From the NCBI GenBank assembly GCA_030220185.1, contig JASPKZ010005704.1, forward strand, positions 141,001-205,000: a stretch of DNA of 64,000 nt, read 5' to 3'. Below the pieces are notes generated by a model. It saw only the letters and a program-made list of their open reading frames with translations. It was not told the DNA's origin and made no database searches. This DNA is from Diploptera punctata (Eukaryota; Arthropoda; Insecta; Blattodea; Blaberidae). Below, piece after piece: positions 63,340 to 64,000 of the stretch (position 1 is the first letter of the stretch; every line of letters begins with the position of its first letter). A program made the translations under genes and the position numbers.

Positions 63340-63590
63340 TCATAGTTTTTTTTATGCTATGCTTTGCAGTTTTACTATGGGGATTATAGATGTGGTAGCT
63401 TCCCGTTGCTTTCCACACAGGGGGATAATGATGATGATGCCCAGATGATGTTCGGGGCCTTTTGGATCTCAAAGCTTCCTGACATTCGTCTTACAGTTGA
63501 GCAAAAACCCCAAAAAACCTCATCGCAGGGAAAGCTTGTCCAGATCGGGAACCGAACCAGGGGCCGCTGCGTGAGATGACAGCAGATGGA
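63340..63590 (-). mobile_element. SINE1, type-2 tail, diverged
   Basis: Complement carries the head piece cagcggcccctggttcggtt, the caggaagctttgagatcc block and the type-2 tail (gtgtggaaagcaacgggaag). Box B is altered and about 10 percent or more of bases differ from 2528-2873; old. Confidence 0.7.
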
Positions 63591-63597
63591 CTAATTA

Positions 63598-63890
63598 TCT
63601 TCTTCTTCACACTTCACGGGCTAGGCAAAATTGCCAGTTGTTCGGCCATCTTTTCATTGGCCTTTCATTCATTTCCTTCAACCTCTTGGCTTATAGTTAA
63701 ATGCTGCTTTAGGCCAATGTTGTTACATTCATTCTTTCTACATGTCTAAACCATTTCTATCTATATTCCTTGCTTTTATAATTCAGAGGATATATAGTTA
63801 AGTGTGTTCTGTCTTATAATCTTCATTTCTATATCCGATCCAATCTTGTGCAACCTTTTGTCCTTCTAAGCAAGTACATTTCTACCAACT
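63598..63890 (-). mobile_element. LINE B 3' fragment
   Basis: Complement matches 61454-61740: ttctaagcaagtacatttct, ttgtgcaaccttttgtcctt, gtaaaccatttct-type words, ending in (GAA). Decayed. Confidence 0.75.
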
Positions 63891-64000
63891 TTGCAAGAGA
63901 AGTGGTAGGTGGGGACTCCAAAGGCTTTGGTTTAACAAACCAGTCTAGGAGAAGGAAAAATCCAAAAATAAATCCTCGATGCATTAGGTAATGTAGGTGT
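63891..64000. other. Window edge, no gene
   Basis: Balanced sequence, nothing recognised. Confidence 0.4.

Overview
This window reads as intergenic and intronic DNA from a large, repeat-rich insect genome. A cockroach, perhaps Periplaneta americana, is my best guess, made from the dominant non-LTR retrotransposon proteins and not from any search. It is AT-rich, has no bacterial-style gene order, and nearly every long open frame is a decayed transposon. Host coding sequence is limited to two short spliced-exon candidates: 23666-23783 on the minus strand (39 codons, ankyrin-like wording) and 40984-41089 on the plus strand (35 codons). Both have a splice acceptor, a splice donor and one open phase.

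Layout: 1-14 kb holds LINE fragments, tRNA-derived SINEs, a TTAA-flanked DNA element, a hairpin-bearing DNA element (three copies), Helitron pieces and a three-layer nest at 8507-11304. 14.2-16.7 kb is a 64-bp satellite and 18.5-22.5 kb a 169-bp satellite. 22.6-32 kb holds a tRNA-like sequence, a fold-back element, SINEs, the first exon candidate, LINEs, two adjacent Helitron-like elements and two copies of an unclassified transposon protein relic. 32.8-34.7 kb is a hAT-like element with a LINE inside it. 35-52.6 kb is dense LINE/SINE debris with long microsatellites, a Penelope-like fragment, the second exon candidate, and a LINE invaded first by a hAT MITE and then by another LINE. 52.6-64 kb has more LINEs and SINEs, a lone monomer of the 64-bp satellite, a GC-rich insertion flanked by a 14-bp direct repeat, and a hammerhead-ribozyme-like sequence at 60273-60332.

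Labels used here (mine, not database names). LINE A: ends in (GTAA/GTGA)n tails, wording RWAGHVARMG...GKPEGKRPVGRPRMRW. LINE B: wording MAVPVLLYGSESW...KGCTR.DRIRNE.IREEL, with (GAA), (GAT) or (AAT) tails. LINE C/D/G/J/K: a related group with RWYGHV.RM...GRPR..W. LINE E, F, H and I: smaller groups. SINE1, SINE-B and SINE-C: three tRNA-headed SINEs. All LINEs are 5'-truncated and carry only the end of the reverse transcriptase plus the C-terminal region; none is intact. The elements work as a stratigraphy rather than a pathway: matching target-site duplications (TSDs) let the order of several insertions be read directly.
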